Part shown: in pieces, positions 1-8,068 of the stretch
How positions within the stretch are numbered: the first letter of the stretch is position 1
How the letters are laid out: each line of letters opens with the position of its first letter
DNA from: CAZWSE01 sp964636575
GTDB taxonomy: Bacteria > Pseudomonadota > Alphaproteobacteria > Rhodobacterales > Rhodobacteraceae
Assembly (NCBI GenBank): GCA_964636575.1
Contig: CAZWSE010000014.1
Span: forward strand, 1 to 43,699
Direction of reading: 5' to 3'
Length of the DNA stretch: 43,699 bases
Position numbers and translations under genes: made by a program
Notes under the pieces: model-generated
What the model was told of the DNA's origin: nothing
The model's database searches: none
What the model saw: the letters and a program-made list of their open reading frames with translations, nothing else

Positions 1-135
1 CCGATTGATGCGTTTTTTGAAACTGTGCAAGTCAACGCGGACAATCAGATGGTGCGGCGGAACCGGTTGAACCTGCTGCACCGCATCCGCGAGATATGCT
101 CAAGCGTTGCGGATTTGACCCAAATCGAAGGCTAG
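1..135 (+). CDS. glyS: Glycyl-tRNA synthetase beta subunit, C-terminal fragment
   Basis: The last 44 codons of a plus-strand gene enter from the left edge and end at TAG 133-135. The visible residues (DAFFETVQVNAD, then RRNRLNLLHRIREI) match the extreme C-terminus of the GlyRS beta chain, where an FF(D/E)xVxVNA(D/E) motif is followed by RxxRLxLL. The alpha2beta2 enzyme charges tRNA-Gly; this end lies in the beta anticodon-binding region. The rest is outside the window. The next gene begins about 85 bases later on the same strand. Identification rests on a short but characteristic tail. Confidence 0.8.
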   Translation, partial: PIDAFFETVQVNADNQMVRRNRLNLLHRIREICSSVADLTQIEG

Positions 136-219
136 GGGACCGCGACCCCCCTTGTTTAAGTGCGGCTTGACTGTAGTGTGGCGTGTGAATTTTACGCCGC
201 AACGCAGAAAAGACAGCCC

Positions 220-2757
220 GTGCCGATCCAACCCTATGTCACGCTGATCACCCAAAACGCGCCCATGTCCGCTGATGCGCATGGCGGGCGGGCCAAATGT
301 TTGCAGCGTTTGGTGCGGCTTGATCTGCCTGTGCCGCGCACTGTGGCGCTGTCGTTTGAGACGGTTCAAGACATTGCGCGCGGGACGATGCCGGATATCG
401 AAAAGATCCTGTCTCCCTTTGATGCTGATGCCTTGCTATGCGTGCGTCCGTCCAGCCAAGACCCTGATTGGGGCGGTCCGGGGGCTGTTTTGAACATCGG
501 GATGAACGAGGCCCGATACGATGTGTTTTGCGAAACCATGGGCGAAAAAGCTGCCAGTGCGCTTTACCTGCGGTTTGTTCAGTCCTTCGCGGAACATGTT
601 GCCCGCCTTGATCCCGATATTTTCGACGAGGTGACAGGCGAGGGTCGCGAAGCCTTGGCACAGACTTTGCAAGCCTATGAGGCCGAGGCCGAAGAGCCGT
701 TTCCGCAAGACCCTGCCGTTCAGCTCGGGTCTGTTTTGCGGTCTATGGCGCGGGCTTGGGATGGCACTTCGGCGCGGTTGTTGCGTCAAGCCAAGGGTGC
801 TCCGCAGGACGCGGGGCTTGGCCTTGTGGTGCAAGAAATGGTCTTTGGAGTCGGGCAGGGTGAATGCGGGTCCGGTGTTCTGCAACTGGTATCGTCTGAT
901 ACGGGCCTGCCGCAGATTACGGGCCGGTACATGTCGCAAAGCCAAGGCCGTGATGCGATGCAGGGCGATGCTGCGGCATTGTTTTTGGAGCGTGACGAAC
1001 GCGGGCCTTCGTTGGAAGAGCTGGCGCCGAAAGCCTTTGAAGATCTTAAAACCCATGCAGCCCTGATGCGGATCAAGCTGCGCGCTGAAATGCAGGTGGA
1101 ATTCGCGATTGAAAACGGCGTTGTACACATATTGGACGGGGTGCGGGTGCCGCAGTCATCCCGTGCTGCTGTGCAAATCGCGGTGCGGCTTGCCACTGAT
1201 GGGATTATTCCAAAAGAAGAAGCGCTGATGCGGGTTGAGCCGCGCACTTTGAGCGAGCTTTTGCACCGCCAGATCGACCCGGACGCCCGCCGCGATGTGC
1301 TTGCAACAGGGATTGCGGCCAGCCCCGGTGCCGCGTCGGGGCGTATTGTGTTCTCGGCTGCCGAAGCACAGGCGAGTGCTGCCCGCGATGAGCCTTGCGT
1401 CTTGGTGCGCCGCGAAACCAGCCCCGAGGATATCCGCGGCATGCACGCCGCCGCTGCCGTTTTGACCGAACGTGGCGGGATCACCAGCCATGCTGCTGTG
1501 ATCGGGCGCGGGATTGGCCTGCCTTGTGTTGTTGGCGCGTCCTCGATCCAGTTCAATGCTGGCAAGAAGCGGTTTGAAACCCCTGACGGGCGTCAGTTTG
1601 GTGAAGGCGATATCATAACGATTGATGGCACAAGTGGTCAGGTCTTGGCCGGGTCCCCTCCAATGCTAGAAGCCGCTTTGGACGATGCGTTTCAGACCTT
1701 ACTGGGTTGGGCGGATGATGCCTGCGACATAGATGTGCGTGCCAATGCGGATACACCTTTGGATGCGCAAACCGCCCGAAATTTCAATGCTCAAGGGATC
1801 GGTTTGTGCCGGACCGAGCATATGTTTTTCGAACAAGACCGTCTGACCGTCATGCGTGAGATGATTTTTGCAGAAGGCAGTGAAGACAGACGTGCGGTTC
1901 TGGATCGGCTGCTGCCCATGCAACGGTCCGACTTTGCGCAATTGTTCAGAATTATGGAGGGCCAGCCGGTTTGTATTCGGTTGTTCGACCCGCCCTTGCA
2001 TGAGTTTTTGCCCGCTGACCGTGCCGAGCAACGCGAACTGGCCGAAGCGTTGGATTTGCCTTTGTCGGACGTCACAAGACGTGTCGAAGAACTGAGCGAA
2101 TACAACCCGATGCTTGGCATGCGCGGCGTTCGGTTGGGTGTGACAGTGCCTGAAATCTATGAAATGCAGGCCCGCGCCATTTTCGAGGCTACGCTTGAGG
2201 CCAGCCAAGAAGGTGAGCCTGTGGTACCAGAGATCATGATCCCGCTGGTTTCTGCCCGCCGCGAGGTTGAATTGGTAAAGTCGCGTGTGGATGCTGTCGC
2301 GGCTGCGGTTCGAACAGAGCAGGGGCGTGATTTCGACTACCGGCTCGGCGTGATGGTAGAAACACCGCGCGCGGCCTTAAGGGCCGCTGATATTGCGCCG
2401 CATGTGTCTTTCTTGAGCTTCGGGACCAACGATTTGACCCAAATGGCGTACGGCTTGTCCCGCGACGATGCGGGCCGTTTTATGTCCGATTATGTGCATC
2501 AAGGCGTCTACCCGGAAGACCCGTTTATGAAACTGGACATTGAAGGCGTTGGCGAATTGTTGAAACTGGGGGCTGAACGGGGACGAGAGGGGCAGCCTGA
2601 TGTAACCCTTTCGCTCTGCGGTGAACACGGCGGTGACCCTGATTCGATTGCCTTCTGTAGAGAGGCCGGTTTCGACTATGTTTCGTGCTCACCCTTCCGC
2701 GTTCCTGTCGCGCGACTCGCAGCAGCACAAATTGCGATTACCCACAAGATACAGTGA
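220..2757 (+). CDS. PPDK-like PEP-utilising protein with degenerate ATP-grasp domain
   Basis: This 845-residue protein aligns over its length with pyruvate, phosphate dikinase. The phosphohistidine and PEP/pyruvate domains look intact: GGITSHAA with catalytic His424, GLCRTEHMFF, the RLFDPPLHEFLP arginine loop, SFGTNDLTQ, and CGEHGGDP with catalytic Cys800. The spacing matches Clostridium symbiosum PPDK (His455, Cys831) minus 31 residues. The N-terminal ATP-grasp half is not intact. GGKG is GGRA, the VRSGA..MPGM stretch is VRPSSQDPDWGG, and the LQTR motif is LDGV, so residues equivalent to Lys22, Gln335 and Arg337 are lost. ATP-driven dikinase activity is therefore doubtful; a PEP-linked or regulatory role is possible. 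GTG 220 is preferred; an in-frame GTG at 160 would add 20 residues unlike the family. It follows glyS, and a hairpin lies just after the stop. Confidence 0.8.
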   Translation: MPIQPYVTLITQNAPMSADAHGGRAKCLQRLVRLDLPVPRTVALSFETVQDIARGTMPDIEKILSPFDADALLCVRPSSQDPDWGGPGAVLNIGMNEARYDVFCETMGEKAASALYLRFVQSFAEHVARLDPDIFDEVTGEGREALAQTLQAYEAEAEEPFPQDPAVQLGSVLRSMARAWDGTSARLLRQAKGAPQDAGLGLVVQEMVFGVGQGECGSGVLQLVSSDTGLPQITGRYMSQSQGRDAMQGDAAALFLERDERGPSLEELAPKAFEDLKTHAALMRIKLRAEMQVEFAIENGVVHILDGVRVPQSSRAAVQIAVRLATDGIIPKEEALMRVEPRTLSELLHRQIDPDARRDVLATGIAASPGAASGRIVFSAAEAQASAARDEPCVLVRRETSPEDIRGMHAAAAVLTERGGITSHAAVIGRGIGLPCVVGASSIQFNAGKKRFETPDGRQFGEGDIITIDGTSGQVLAGSPPMLEAALDDAFQTLLGWADDACDIDVRANADTPLDAQTARNFNAQGIGLCRTEHMFFEQDRLTVMREMIFAEGSEDRRAVLDRLLPMQRSDFAQLFRIMEGQPVCIRLFDPPLHEFLPADRAEQRELAEALDLPLSDVTRRVEELSEYNPMLGMRGVRLGVTVPEIYEMQARAIFEATLEASQEGEPVVPEIMIPLVSARREVELVKSRVDAVAAAVRTEQGRDFDYRLGVMVETPRAALRAADIAPHVSFLSFGTNDLTQMAYGLSRDDAGRFMSDYVHQGVYPEDPFMKLDIEGVGELLKLGAERGREGQPDVTLSLCGEHGGDPDSIAFCREAGFDYVSCSPFRVPVARLAAAQIAITHKIQ

Positions 2758-2766
2758 TTGGTCCCC

Positions 2767-2795
2767 AAAGTATCCACAGATTATGTGGATACTTT
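2767..2795. terminator. Perfect 12-bp inverted repeat, likely intrinsic terminator
   Basis: AAAGTATCCACA (2767-2778) and its exact reverse complement (2784-2795) are separated by a 5-base loop. The hairpin starts 9 bases after the PPDK-like stop codon and is followed by a short T-rich stretch (GTTTCT), as expected of a rho-independent terminator. Each arm also contains GTATCCACA, one mismatch from the DnaA-box consensus TTATCCACA, so a DnaA-binding pair is an alternative reading. Confidence 0.6.
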
Positions 2796-2938
2796 GTTTC
2801 TAAAGATGAGACAATGCTTTAGAAATTACTGTTAAGTCCCTAATAACTAGACCTTTCCTTAATAATTCGGTAAGCGGTTTTTCGCTGCTTGTGAACTGCC
2901 CTTTGCATGTAGCGGGAAACAGCGTTCTGGGGGGTTAC

Positions 2939-3565
2939 ATGCGCTGGTTGTTGACCATTGGTACTTTTTGCTCCGCGATGGCGGTCAGTTCGCCTGCCTT
3001 TGCGCAGGGTGCGTTGGACGATGTTGTTGCCGCCGAACAGGTTGCGATGAACAATCTGCCGCAACGCCTGTTCTCGCGGATCGTTGAAAAACCCAAACCC
3101 CTGACGCCTGTTTCCTACACAAGACGCTGGCTGGCAGAGCAGCCTGTTGCGACAGGTGAGGCCGATTGGGCCTGTCTGACGCAAGCGCTGTATTTTGAAG
3201 CGCGCGGTGAATCCGTCAAAGGCCAGTTCGCAGTGGCCGAAGTTATCATGAACCGCGTCAAAAGTGGCCGCTTCCCCGATACAGTGTGCGGCGTGATCCG
3301 GCAGGGGACAGGCAAAAAGTATCAATGTCAGTTCACCTATACCTGTGATGGCAACAGCGAAAAGATCCGCGAACCGGGTGCCTATAAGAATGTTGGTAAA
3401 GTTGCCCGCGCAGTTCTGGATGGCCGGGCTGCTGCCCTGACCAGTGGTGCAACCCATTATCACACCACCGCAGTGCGTCCCCGTTGGAGCCGCGTGTACA
3501 ATAAAACGGCGCGGATCGGCGTTCACATCTTTTATCGCCACACCTATCGCGAAGCCAGCAACTGA
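2939..3565 (+). CDS. SleB-type cell wall hydrolase, exported
   Basis: The 208-residue product starts with a signal peptide (MRWLLTIGTF, then a hydrophobic core ending SSPAFAQ). Its C-terminal half is a Hydrolase_2 (SleB/CwlJ) domain: ALYFEARGESxxGQxAVAEVIMNRV, then VCGVIRQG, CQFTYTCDG and a late ATHYHT. In this family the glutamate of the YFEARGE motif is the likely catalytic acid in peptidoglycan cleavage. ATG 2939 is chosen because it opens the signal peptide and has a GGGGG tract 5' of it; an upstream in-frame GTG at 2891 would spoil the signal. Likely periplasmic, acting in wall remodelling. It stands alone between a terminator-like hairpin and folB. Confidence 0.85.
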   Translation: MRWLLTIGTFCSAMAVSSPAFAQGALDDVVAAEQVAMNNLPQRLFSRIVEKPKPLTPVSYTRRWLAEQPVATGEADWACLTQALYFEARGESVKGQFAVAEVIMNRVKSGRFPDTVCGVIRQGTGKKYQCQFTYTCDGNSEKIREPGAYKNVGKVARAVLDGRAAALTSGATHYHTTAVRPRWSRVYNKTARIGVHIFYRHTYREASN

Positions 3566-3671
3566 GCCTTTCCGCCGCATTTGGCAGGTGAAATGGCGCA
3601 GTTAAGGACACTTGCTATGCGCGCGTCGCCTAAGCTATGTCCAACTGTCCTGTCTGAAAGCGCCGTCTGTT

Positions 3672-4595
3672 ATGCCGTCCGAAATCCGTCTTGCCTTTGC
3701 TCATCCTTCTGAACGCGCTGAGGCCACGGCCTCTGATGCGCCGCTGGATCGCATTTCTTTGCGTGATCATACCGTTGATGTTGAAATCGGTGCGTTTCAG
3801 GCCGAACGGGGCACCACCCAACGGATTTGCTTTAACGTGGTGGTCGAAGTTGAACCTTTAACCGGCCCCATTGATGACGATGTGGATCGCATCTTGTCTT
3901 ATGACCGCGTCACAGAAGCCATTGCGCTTGCTTTGTCCGAAGAGCGTTTGAACCTGCTTGAAACGCTTGCGGACCGTGTAGCGGAACTGATCTTGCTTGA
4001 ACCTCAAGCTGTCCGGACGTTTGTGCGTATTGAAAAGCTGGATCGTGGTCCGGGCGCTTTGGGCGTTGAAATTGTCAGAGAACGCGGTGAAGGCCTGTCC
4101 CAAGATGCCCGCCAAATTGCGGGTCTGCACCCCGAATTGATGTATCTGTCCAACGACGCGATCGCCAGCCCACATTTAGGCGGATGGATCGACCAGATCC
4201 AAGCCACGGGCCGTCCGCTTATTGTCTGCGTCGGCCCCGCGGCTGAGGCTGCGCCGCAAGCGGTACATCCAATGGCGCAGCGTCGGATTGATTTACTTGC
4301 GATCGAACAAAACGCTTGGGTTCTTGCAGATCGCGATCCGCGGTGCGTTGTGGTCGCCACCCGAACAGAACTGGATTGGGCGATGAAGAACGGCCAGATT
4401 TGTGTTTGGGCACCGTCAAAAATCGTGCTTGATGCGGTTGAACAGCCCTCATCTGAACCGGAGGACGCGGTTGCCTTGGCTGCATGGTTTGCCGCGACTT
4501 TTGAGGCCAAAGAGATGCGTGTGGTCGGCGCTGAGCTGCCTGAAGCGTCGGATGTTCCTTTGCAGGCTCACAAAGTGGACAACGCGACGTTGTGA
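3672..4595 (+). CDS. folB: Dihydroneopterin aldolase with C-terminal amino-acid-kinase-like domain
   Basis: Residues 25-140 are a FolB domain that cleaves dihydroneopterin to 6-hydroxymethyl-dihydropterin and glycolaldehyde in folate synthesis. Expected key residues are visible: Glu45 in FQAERGTTQ, the DDDVDRILSYDRV region, LLETLADRVA, and Lys122 in VRIEKLD. FolB is usually about 120 residues; this protein has 307. The extra 155-288 resembles the amino acid kinase fold (RPLIVCVGPAA, RRIDLLAIEQ, ICVWAPSKIV, then DAVALAAWFAATFEA). However, the KxGGS and PGGG nucleotide-binding loops are replaced, so it looks like a pseudokinase. The stop overlaps the folP start (GTGA), suggesting translational coupling. 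ATG 3672 is preferred to an upstream in-frame start at 3612. Confidence 0.85.
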   Translation: MPSEIRLAFAHPSERAEATASDAPLDRISLRDHTVDVEIGAFQAERGTTQRICFNVVVEVEPLTGPIDDDVDRILSYDRVTEAIALALSEERLNLLETLADRVAELILLEPQAVRTFVRIEKLDRGPGALGVEIVRERGEGLSQDARQIAGLHPELMYLSNDAIASPHLGGWIDQIQATGRPLIVCVGPAAEAAPQAVHPMAQRRIDLLAIEQNAWVLADRDPRCVVVATRTELDWAMKNGQICVWAPSKIVLDAVEQPSSEPEDAVALAAWFAATFEAKEMRVVGAELPEASDVPLQAHKVDNATL

Positions 4596-5629
4596 CCGCG
4601 AAACCCTCTCAAGATCGTCAATACTACCGCCCGCTTGTACAAAGCGCGGTAGGCCGTACTCAATCCGCGATAAGCCTCGCCGGAACGCAACTTTGGTTTG
4701 ACCACGTGGAAGTTCTGTCAAGAACCACATCCCCCCGCATCTGCGCGATCAAAGACTGCCCTCCAGAAGTCCTCGACAAACTCTCCCGTCCGCGCCCTGC
4801 CATCGCAGGATTGTCTATGGCTGCACCGCAGATCATGGGGATCTTAAACGTCACGCCAGACAGCTTTTCAGATGGTGGCGCGCACAATGGGGCCGAGGCC
4901 GCCATCGCGGCAGGTCAGCAGATGGTGACTAAGGGGGCTGCACTGATTGACGTAGGCGGCGAGTCGACCCGTCCAGGTGCCAGTTTTGTTTCTCCGGACG
5001 AAGAGATCGCACGGGTGGAGCCCGCGATTGCGGGGTTGAGGGCGCAGCTAGATACACCGATTTCCATCGACACCCGCAAAGCGCTGGTTGCTAGGGCAGC
5101 TTTGTCCGCAGGAGCAAATCTGGTGAACGATGTCTCGGGGTTTACCTTCGATCCCGATCTTGCGTCTGTATGTGCAAAGGCTTCGGTGCCTGTTTGCGTA
5201 ATGCATGCGCAGGGAGATCCTGCGACGATGCAGCAAAACCCGACCTATGATGACGTTCTTCTCGACGTCTTCGACTACCTGCAGGACCGGATTGAGGCCT
5301 TAGTAACCGCCGGACTAGACCGAAACCAAATCATTGCAGACCCAGGGATCGGCTTTGGGAAGACGCTGGATCACAATTTGACCTTGCTCAACCGTATCAG
5401 CCTGTTTCACGGGCTGGGGGTTCCAATCTTGCTTGGGGCCTCTCGTAAGAAGTTCATCGGAACGATCAGCGGCACGACCTTAGCAAGCGACCGCATTGCT
5501 GGTTCAGTGGCCGTGGCGCTGGCGGCTGTTGCGCAAGGCGTTCAAATCGTGCGGGTACATGATGTGGCAGAGACCGCACAGGCCCTAGCGCTTTGGCAAG
5601 CCGTTGAACAAGGGCCAGCCTTGCACTAG
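4592..5629 (+). CDS. folP: Dihydropteroate synthase
   Basis: FolP joins 6-hydroxymethyl-dihydropterin pyrophosphate to p-aminobenzoate in the step after FolB and pyrophosphokinase; it is the sulfonamide target. All family motifs are present in order: IMGILNVTPDSFSDGG, GGESTRPGA, SIDTRK, VNDVSG, VCVMHAQG, DPGIGFGK, LLGASRKKFIG and VRVHDV. About 80 residues precede the core and include YYRPLVQ and LWFDHVEVL. I recall such an N-terminal extension in Rhodobacteraceae FolP, which supports the GTG start at 4592. That start overlaps the folB stop by four bases. In many alphaproteobacteria glmM follows folP; here a molybdenum hydroxylase gene follows instead. Confidence 0.93.
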   Translation: MTAKPSQDRQYYRPLVQSAVGRTQSAISLAGTQLWFDHVEVLSRTTSPRICAIKDCPPEVLDKLSRPRPAIAGLSMAAPQIMGILNVTPDSFSDGGAHNGAEAAIAAGQQMVTKGAALIDVGGESTRPGASFVSPDEEIARVEPAIAGLRAQLDTPISIDTRKALVARAALSAGANLVNDVSGFTFDPDLASVCAKASVPVCVMHAQGDPATMQQNPTYDDVLLDVFDYLQDRIEALVTAGLDRNQIIADPGIGFGKTLDHNLTLLNRISLFHGLGVPILLGASRKKFIGTISGTTLASDRIAGSVAVALAAVAQGVQIVRVHDVAETAQALALWQAVEQGPALH

Positions 5630-5655
5630 GGCATAGCCGTTAAACACCGCACCCC

Positions 5656-5682
5656 CATCTTCGCTTTTCTGGCAAATACTCA
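5656..5682 (-). repeat. TGAGTATTT-type intergenic element, copy 1
   Basis: Read on the minus strand, this stretch gives TGAGTATTTGCC, then GAAAAGCGAAG and ATGG. It shares the order TGAGTATTT, GAAAA, GAAG, GG with a second intergenic element at 23945-23971. It lies between folP and the CoxL-like gene. The function is unknown. Confidence 0.4.
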
Positions 5683-5770
5683 TTCGACGGCAAAAGACAG
5701 ATCACCACATCTGGACACTGGGCGCATCGAGGCTAATCTCAAAAGCAACACAGGTACAAAAGGACAGCGC

Positions 5771-8068
5771 ATGGAAAAGTTTGGCAAAAGCCAACCCGTC
5801 AAGCGGGTAGAAGATGTTCGGTTTCTGACAGGGCACGGGCGCTATGTAGACGATATCGCACCTCAGGGCGCGCTTCATGCGTTCGTGTTTCGCAGTCCTG
5901 TGGCGCATGCGGATATCACGACGCTTGATCTTGAGGATGCGCGCGCCGCAGAGGGCGTGCATGCCATCCTGACCTGCGCTGATCTGGAAGCCGCGGGCAT
6001 GGACGTTAAAATGAAGGCGACCGTTCTCGACAATCGCGATGGCACCAAAGCGGCGGCTCCTGTGCGGCCTTTGCTTGCGCGTGGGCGGGTCCGTTACGTG
6101 GGCGAGCCTATCGCACTGATTGTGGCTGACACGCTGACCCAAGCCCGAGACGCTGCCGAATTGATTGAGCTAGACTATGACGAGCGCCCTGCGAAAGTTG
6201 ATGTCGCCTTGGGCGGCGAAACGCTTCACGATGAGGCCCCAGACAACCGCGCGTTCGATTGGGGTACAGGTGACGAAGCCGCGACGCAGGCTGCGTTTGA
6301 CACAGCCGCCCATACGGTCAGCCTAGAGGTCGATGACAACCGGATCATCGTCAATTCGATGGAGCCGCGTGGATGCTACGCCGAATGGGACGGAGATCGC
6401 TTGCATGTGGCCTTCAACGGGCAAGGCGTCTGGGGGCTGAAAGGTCAGCTGATCGAAATGATGGGCCTGAACGAAGATCAGGTTCGCGTCACCAACCCTG
6501 ATGTCGGCGGCGGATTTGGGATGAAGGCGATGGCCTATCCAGAATACCACGTTGTGGCCCAAGCCGCGCGTGCGCTGGGGCGTCCTGTGCGCTGGATGTC
6601 AGACCGGACCGAGGCCATGTTGTCGGACAATGGCGGTCGCGATCTGGTGTCACTGGCCGAGCTTGCCTTTGATGACGCACACAAGATCACGGCCTACCGT
6701 GTGCGCACCAAGTGTAATCTGGGCGCATACAATTCCCAGTTCGGGCAGCCTATTCAGACGCAGCTTTTCAGCCGCGTGCTCATGGGCTGTTACGACGTGC
6801 AAACGACATGGCTACAGGTCGAAGGGTATTACACCAACACCGTTCAGGTGGACGCCTATCGCGGCGCTGGGCGGCCCGAAGCGATCTATGTGCTGGAACG
6901 TGTCATGGACCGCGCCGCACGAGAGCTTGGCGTTGACCCCTTTGAATTGCGTCGGCGCAACTTCATCAAGCCAGATCAGTTTCCCTACAAGACGGCCACC
7001 GGCGAGACCTATGACGTAGGCGAGTTTGACAAGGTTATGTCACGCGGCATGGGTGAGGCAGATATTGCCGGATTTGAGGCCCGACGCGCGGCCGATGAGG
7101 CGCAAGGCAACCTGCGCGGGATGGGCATTTGCTATTATATCGAAAGCATCCTTGGCGATCCGAGCGAAGGGGCGAAGGTCGAATTCCATGAGGGTGGCAC
7201 CGTCAGCATCTATGTTGGCACTCAATCAAACGGGCAGGGGCATGAAACGGTCTATGCTCAGTTCCTGTCCGATCAGACGGGTATTCCAGCTGACAAGATA
7301 AGCGTGATTCAGGGTGACAGTGATTTGATTGCGAAGGGTGGCGGTACGGGCGGATCACGCTCTGTCACTGTTCAAAACAATGCAACTTTGGCAACAGTGA
7401 CCAAGATGATCGAAGCCTTCACGCCCTATGTCGCGGACAAAATGAGTGTCGATGCAGGGATTGTTTCGTTTGATGATGAAACCTTCAGAGCGGCCGGATC
7501 TAACCTGACGCCGACCATGATCGAAGTGGCTGAGATGGCCCGCGCAGACGGTCGCACGGACCTTCTGGTACATGAAGATCGCGCCACTTTGCCCGCCCGC
7601 AGCTATCCAAACGGGTGCCACATCGCGGAAATCGTGATCGACTGTAACACAGGCGTAGTGCGCACGGACCGTTATACGGTTGTTGACGATTTTGGTAATC
7701 TTATCAACCCGATGCTGGCTGAAGGTCAAGTGCATGGTGGTATCGCTCAGGGCATCGGACAGGCCCTGACAGAGCGGGTTGTTTACGACGAAGATGGACA
7801 ACTGCTCACGGCAAGTTTCATGGACTATGCGATGCCGCGCGCTGATGATCTTCCTATGATCGGATTTACATCAGAACCCGTTCCATCGACGGCAAATGTG
7901 ATGGGAATGAAAGGTTGCGGAGAGGCCGGAACGGTCGGCGCACTTGCCGCAATCTCCAACGCCGTTCAGGATGCATTATGGAATCGTGGTGTAAGACAGG
8001 CAGATATGCCCTTCACACCACACAAGGTATGGGAATTGTTAAGAAATGGACCTATCGCGGCTGAATAA
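5771..8068 (+). CDS. CoxL-like molybdenum hydroxylase large subunit, form II, orphan
   Basis: This 765-residue protein belongs to the xanthine dehydrogenase/aldehyde oxidase large-subunit family, which binds the molybdopterin cytosine dinucleotide cofactor. The active-site loop reads AYRGAGR (362-368), the form II signature, not the AYRCSFR loop of true CO dehydrogenase. The conserved catalytic glutamate is Glu718 in GCGEAG. Further family motifs are NPDVGGGFGMK, GTQSNGQGHETV and GGTGGSRS. The likely reaction is hydroxylation of an aldehyde or heterocycle; the substrate cannot be read from sequence. These enzymes normally need an FAD subunit (CoxM) and a 2Fe-2S subunit (CoxS) encoded next to them. 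Neither is here: folP lies upstream and a DUF2235 gene overlaps downstream. An AAAGGA ribosome site precedes ATG 5771. Confidence 0.88.
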   Translation: MEKFGKSQPVKRVEDVRFLTGHGRYVDDIAPQGALHAFVFRSPVAHADITTLDLEDARAAEGVHAILTCADLEAAGMDVKMKATVLDNRDGTKAAAPVRPLLARGRVRYVGEPIALIVADTLTQARDAAELIELDYDERPAKVDVALGGETLHDEAPDNRAFDWGTGDEAATQAAFDTAAHTVSLEVDDNRIIVNSMEPRGCYAEWDGDRLHVAFNGQGVWGLKGQLIEMMGLNEDQVRVTNPDVGGGFGMKAMAYPEYHVVAQAARALGRPVRWMSDRTEAMLSDNGGRDLVSLAELAFDDAHKITAYRVRTKCNLGAYNSQFGQPIQTQLFSRVLMGCYDVQTTWLQVEGYYTNTVQVDAYRGAGRPEAIYVLERVMDRAARELGVDPFELRRRNFIKPDQFPYKTATGETYDVGEFDKVMSRGMGEADIAGFEARRAADEAQGNLRGMGICYYIESILGDPSEGAKVEFHEGGTVSIYVGTQSNGQGHETVYAQFLSDQTGIPADKISVIQGDSDLIAKGGGTGGSRSVTVQNNATLATVTKMIEAFTPYVADKMSVDAGIVSFDDETFRAAGSNLTPTMIEVAEMARADGRTDLLVHEDRATLPARSYPNGCHIAEIVIDCNTGVVRTDRYTVVDDFGNLINPMLAEGQVHGGIAQGIGQALTERVVYDEDGQLLTASFMDYAMPRADDLPMIGFTSEPVPSTANVMGMKGCGEAGTVGALAAISNAVQDALWNRGVRQADMPFTPHKVWELLRNGPIAAE

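Noticed and set aside
436..1128. Long open frames antisense to the PPDK-like gene
   Set aside because: They lie opposite a conserved gene, resemble no family and follow from GC-rich codon bias.
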